From: an uncultured Clostridia bacterium
GTDB lineage: Bacteria; Bacillota; Clostridia; Peptostreptococcales; Anaerovoracaceae
DNA: 6,692 nt
NCBI GenBank assembly: GCA_934277655.1
Contig: CAKQVC010000119.1
Span: 1 to 6,692 of the forward strand
Direction: 5' to 3'
Under the pieces are notes generated by a model, which was not told the DNA's origin, searched no databases, and saw only the letters and a program-made list of their open reading frames with translations. This document shows positions 4,901 to 6,692 of this stretch, piece by piece; position 1 is the stretch's first letter; each line of letters starts with the position of its first letter. Both the position numbers and the translations under genes were made by a program.

Positions 4901-6692
4901 TTGGAACCTCGCGGAACCGCAGACGATTGGGACGTATTCCGGATACTTTCTTGTTGATTATCCGATTCCAAAGGATATTGAAGCCAACGAAATTACCATT
5001 TCGGTAAAGATGGTTTCCAAAGCGGGATACGAGAATATCGTTGACCCAACCGGAACACCGGAGCAGCTTCAGGCAGCTAAGACCGCCGCACAGGAATCTT
5101 TGAAGGCAGCCTATGAAGGATACAAAAATAACGCATTGGAAAGCGTATACCAGAGTGGTTATGACAGCATCAAAGCAGCACAAACCATGGCAGAGGTAGC
5201 CAAGGCAAGAAAAGCTGCGCTGGCAGCCTTAGCAGCCGCAGCTTCGGGTAGTAGCGCAGAGCCGGGCACGAAGCCAACCTATGATTCCGGAAAAACCGTG
5301 GGCAAAGTATATGTAACAGTCGAAAATACGAAATATTCCAGTGGTGCCTTCACAGGACAGATCGTAGACGGCTGGTACGACCTCGGAGAATATGACACGA
5401 TGATGACCTGCGTTTTGAAAGCACTCGACCAGAAAGGTTACGGCTGGAATGGCACGAAAAATTTTGACAATGAGAATCCTAAGGGTGACTATACGATAGA
5501 TTACTTGGCATCCGTTGAAAAAGACGGCAAAACACTTGGCGAATTTGACGGAAATAATAAGTCCGGATGGATGGGCACCTTAAATGATTGGTTTGTCAAC
5601 GAAAGTTTTGCAGCATTCTCGGTGAAAGCCGGCAAGTTGGAAAATGGAGATACAATTCATGTGATGTTCACCCTAGATTATGGCGCAGATATCGGCGGTA
5701 CATGGGGGAACAGCAACACCAAACTGGATAAGCTGACCGTCACAGGCGGAACACTTTCGCCATCGTTCAGCGGAGACAATACGGAATATACATTGGTTAT
5801 CAATGGGAATCAAGACGGCAAAGCAAATGTGACAGTCAAGCCGGAAGCCGTAAACAAGAACTATCAGGCGCGGATTTTCTTAAACAGCTATAACAAAGAC
5901 AGCGCAAGATACAAGATGACTGATACAATTTCTGTGAAATCCGGAGACATCCTTTATGTAGGTGTTGGCGAGAATGGCTGGCCGACGATGAATTCTGTTA
6001 GCAAGGGAACCAAGTATACAATTAAGGTAGTTAGCGGCTCCGATGCAGGCGCAGTAAAGAAGATGATCGCAGAGATTAAAACGATTACCTACAGCAATTA
6101 CAGAGGTGAAAAAGGCAAAGTGGAAGCTGCAAGAGCAGCCTATAACGCGCTGACTAACAAGAATAGCATTACGGCAGCAGATGTTAAGAAGCTGACGGAT
6201 GCGGAAGCACAGATTAAATTCTATCAGCAGATCGACGATGCCAAAGCGAAGCTCGCGGCGCTGCCGAAGCTGACAAATCCGACGCAGGCACAGGCAAATA
6301 CCTACCGCAGTCAGATTAACGAAGCGACAGCGGCGTACAAGAAGCTCAGCGCGGAGCAGCAGAAGTACATCACAAAAGCTGACGTAGAAAACTATAATGC
6401 GCTGGCAAAGGCGTTAGGCGTGAGCACCATCTCAGGATCCGATCAGGCACCGGAATCTCCGGTAGAGACGACCGGTAAGAGCGGCTCCGCAACAACGACG
6501 GCTCCGACCGAGGTTAAGGTCAGCGGCACGACCGCGGCAGCGACCGTCAAGGCAGAGAACCAAAGCGAGATTCTCAAACAGGCTGCGGAGCACAAGTCCT
6601 CAGAGATCGTGCTCGAAGTCGCGGCTTCCGACACGAAAGGCGCAGAGAACGTGCAGATGCAGCTGGAGACTTCGTTTGTAAAGAACATCAGC
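1893..6692 (+). CDS. Giant multidomain cell-surface protein with DUF4430 and cadherin-like domains (3' end missing)
   Basis: An ATG at 1893 opens 1,600 codons with no stop, running off the right edge. No ATG, GTG or TTG lies in frame between the TAA at 1848-1850 and this ATG, and a signal peptide begins exactly here, which fixes the start. Order by residue: signal peptide 1-25; unrecognised low-GC domain 26-202; FIVAR-like helical modules ~203-485 (Trp241, Trp334, Trp428); beta segments ~490-628; Ig-like ~630-755; helical region ~752-916; beta domain ~917-1050 containing WMVWSADGKNWNLAEP; Ala-rich helix ~1060-1118; DUF4430 ~1136-1268; cadherin-like beta-sandwich ~1276-1385; helical repeats ~1387-1509; Thr/Ser/Gly/Pro linker ~1511-1545; a new domain from ~1546. 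The DUF4430 to cadherin-like to helical order is common in clostridial wall proteins. The last visible segment resembles those that precede SLH repeats, so SLH anchoring is likely, but a sortase signal is not excluded. Only four cysteines are present (329, 529, 797, 1173). It is probably exported and wall-attached, binding a ligand (possibly a cobamide) or acting as an adhesin. Confidence 0.96.
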   Translation, partial: MKRKFLVMVLAFMMVFSMLPVQGFANENNSVLHVFRTEQEFTEDTNNVNLIKKHNGGITLGNDSKLGKKKITQITDVYLVTVPNNGSLSILTKYDTPPSPKAKDITAAYNSPLNKADNIYFPYYDGENNKEDPLEVNRTNFSAYQVTMEELKAAGIDFEKNSDLEVSSDYYFFAISDTTINRLGKNPKFYGVLIQQKVSTEGVDKSALQAEIAKVTGANAANYKQSEDRYNGKDVSKVGFWNEMLPALTKAQEVEKRQSATKREVAEATQELAAAISKLIPITQINPTSLYEAVHPTWVWDYYQTSDDKVHDEGKLVSRKKVPVSAENCTDASWNVYSKAKKAAEDYLNSLFDEKGKPTAANVNDEAGTAQQNAEALAEAADPQQLVRKSLYETYYERYLKHREEAGLLLEQYNPEKLTQGDYDAASWDAYTKAYATLDRTYRHKPSGGTKEDYTIYKGFYSTYDSQSQQDVYQTDDLVAAYNGLKTTGEVNVSFTYVNNLTAAYPALSGGTDAYQDEKITLTDETNVCGLLKKANLIYASNSGTQRPKTESGIIMSDKSFTAPYFAIFVDGEFRGIYAGEEKAKSVNLKNGNKVTVARVLQPQILNEASSGMDSTNWVWGDASRSEYQESLAMISVNPEKSRTRVGDKLTISAAVTDAYGKDLGKKKSAEGLTLFVSEPSENPVITSPGKNTGETTDTSGKASYTFARSGWYTIALHDIREDDYTRRDVYQNYTFGTYHSLVAGDIALIYVEKPENEQALIAQYRKENLAKAKALFEQYQEYDFEDGYYKGRFTTCYTTLQEHQNSAKTFADLMERFEGDYAFLEKEAKEKAIDYAGTTKTIKEKLQYIPENLETLDESYAKTVEQIQAAYKKLSAPQDKERDAYQKRFFTPKELEKLEALAKFDADTLKKLTDVTVKVDGFTQLPLAVGIGQTGGNPYFGWPQLTWSMAPNPDGSLPAPTWQSINYQSKFTAKAGDHAFVRAYLDTNDEKYWMVWSADGKNWNLAEPQTIGTYSGYFLVDYPIPKDIEANEITISVKMVSKAGYENIVDPTGTPEQLQAAKTAAQESLKAAYEGYKNNALESVYQSGYDSIKAAQTMAEVAKARKAALAALAAAASGSSAEPGTKPTYDSGKTVGKVYVTVENTKYSSGAFTGQIVDGWYDLGEYDTMMTCVLKALDQKGYGWNGTKNFDNENPKGDYTIDYLASVEKDGKTLGEFDGNNKSGWMGTLNDWFVNESFAAFSVKAGKLENGDTIHVMFTLDYGADIGGTWGNSNTKLDKLTVTGGTLSPSFSGDNTEYTLVINGNQDGKANVTVKPEAVNKNYQARIFLNSYNKDSARYKMTDTISVKSGDILYVGVGENGWPTMNSVSKGTKYTIKVVSGSDAGAVKKMIAEIKTITYSNYRGEKGKVEAARAAYNALTNKNSITAADVKKLTDAEAQIKFYQQIDDAKAKLAALPKLTNPTQAQANTYRSQINEATAAYKKLSAEQQKYITKADVENYNALAKALGVSTISGSDQAPESPVETTGKSGSATTTAPTEVKVSGTTAAATVKAENQSEILKQAAEHKSSEIVLEVAASDTKGAENVQMQLETSFVKNIS
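2499..3347 (+). repeat. FIVAR-like three-helix modules (about three copies, diverged)
   Basis: Protein residues ~203-485 carry repeated helical units with the FIVAR pattern (a Trp followed by spaced Ala/Leu helices, then an AT..EV..A...L...I..L stretch). The clearest unit is residues 238-280, with FWNEMLPAL, ATKREVAEA and AAAISKL. Two more are marked by DASWNVYSKAKKAAEDYL (331-348) and DAASWDAYTKAYATLDRTY (424-442). FIVAR modules are common in Gram-positive surface proteins and are often described as possible sugar-binding or spacer units. The copies are diverged at both protein and DNA level, so they are not recent duplications. Exact boundaries need a profile search. Confidence 0.65.
5298..5699 (+). 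other. DUF4430 (transcobalamin-like) domain within the giant surface protein
   Basis: Residues ~1136-1268 begin VGKVYVTVENTKYSSGAF and contain GYGWNG (1182-1187), DYTIDYLASV (1199-1208), GWMGTLNDWFVNE (1225-1237) and ENGDTIHVMFTLDYG (1250-1264). The Gly-Trp-Met then Asn motif, followed by a GD-hydrophobic strand, is the DUF4430 signature. This family is related to the C-terminal domain of intrinsic factor and transcobalamin, and similar domains occur in many Firmicutes surface proteins. Assignment is from motif memory, not from a search. Ligand binding is not proven for this copy. Confidence 0.8.
5718..6047 (+). other. Cadherin-like beta-sandwich domain within the giant surface protein
   Basis: Residues ~1276-1385 start with TKLDKLTVTGGTLSPSFSG and TEYTLVI (1297-1303) and end with GTKYTIKVV (1372-1380). 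The pattern of L..L.v..G.LsPaF......Y.l.v at the start and a closing Y.I.V strand is typical of the bacterial cadherin-like beta-sandwich family. The domain directly follows DUF4430, a common pairing in clostridial surface proteins. It probably acts as a spacer or binding module. Confidence 0.75.
6051..6419 (+). repeat. Helical Ala/Lys-rich repeat region near the C-terminal linker
   Basis: Residues ~1387-1509 are predicted helical, with recurring Ala-Tyr-Xaa-Xaa-Leu turns: ARAAYNALTNKNSITAADV (1413-1431) and TAAYKKLSAEQQKYITKADV (1478-1497). A close relative, QAAYKKLSAPQDKERDAY (869-886), occurs in the earlier helical region. These units resemble the 'Y-x-x-L-x-x-x-Q-K-x-x-V' spacer helices of Firmicutes wall proteins and probably form a rod that lifts the binding domains off the wall. 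Repeat identity is low at the DNA level. Confidence 0.55.

Noticed and set aside
4452..5183. 243-codon open frame on the minus strand
   Set aside because: It lies wholly inside the giant surface gene, whose frame is continuous with clear domains. The minus-strand product is rich in Cys, Arg, Phe and Ile with no recognisable motif, typical of antisense shadow.

Overview
The window is almost entirely coding and reads left to right. It holds the 3' end of one secreted or surface protein gene (1-1841) and the 5' end of a second, very large one (1893-6692). The second gene has 1,600 codons without a stop and runs off the right edge. The only non-coding stretch is the 51-nt gap at 1842-1892, and a perfect 16-bp inverted repeat fills most of it. 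I see no RNA genes, transposons, CRISPR arrays or minus-strand genes that I can support.

Both products look extracellular. They are rich in beta-strand segments, Thr/Ser/Gly/Asn and helical Ala/Lys/Glu modules, and they have few cysteines. The second protein opens with a textbook Gram-positive-type signal peptide. Its architecture is typical of large cell-wall proteins of anaerobic Firmicutes (Clostridia/Eubacteriales, often gut-associated): FIVAR-like helical modules, Ig-like domains, a DUF4430 domain and a cadherin-like beta-sandwich. The mixed base composition and the GGGAGG Shine-Dalgarno fit that group, but I cannot name a genus.

Layout. 1-1841: C-terminal ~612 residues of a surface protein whose middle (residues ~222-505, counted from the GTG at 9) matches a recurrent clostridial/Bacteroides extracellular family (motifs YLPIGQF, YGVDFVVYGNAFNG, TWYELAGS, GGDGFDLEWAVD). 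1841-1892: a strong SD overlapping the stop codon, then a long hairpin, then the next start. 1893-6692: signal peptide, low-GC N-terminal domain, FIVAR-like modules, Ig-like domain, more helices, a second beta domain, DUF4430, cadherin-like domain, helical repeats, a Thr/Ser-rich linker and the start of a further beta domain. The anchor region lies beyond the window.

The two genes are probably one operon encoding a surface assembly. DUF4430 is related to the C-terminal domain of intrinsic factor/transcobalamin. From memory, the gene-1 family also occurs among surface proteins near cobalamin-uptake loci. Cobamide capture at the cell surface is therefore a reasonable but unproven hypothesis. 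The other notable points are the SD-hairpin-start arrangement between the genes and a sharp GC drop (about 33% GC by hand count over 1861-2460) that ends at a domain boundary.
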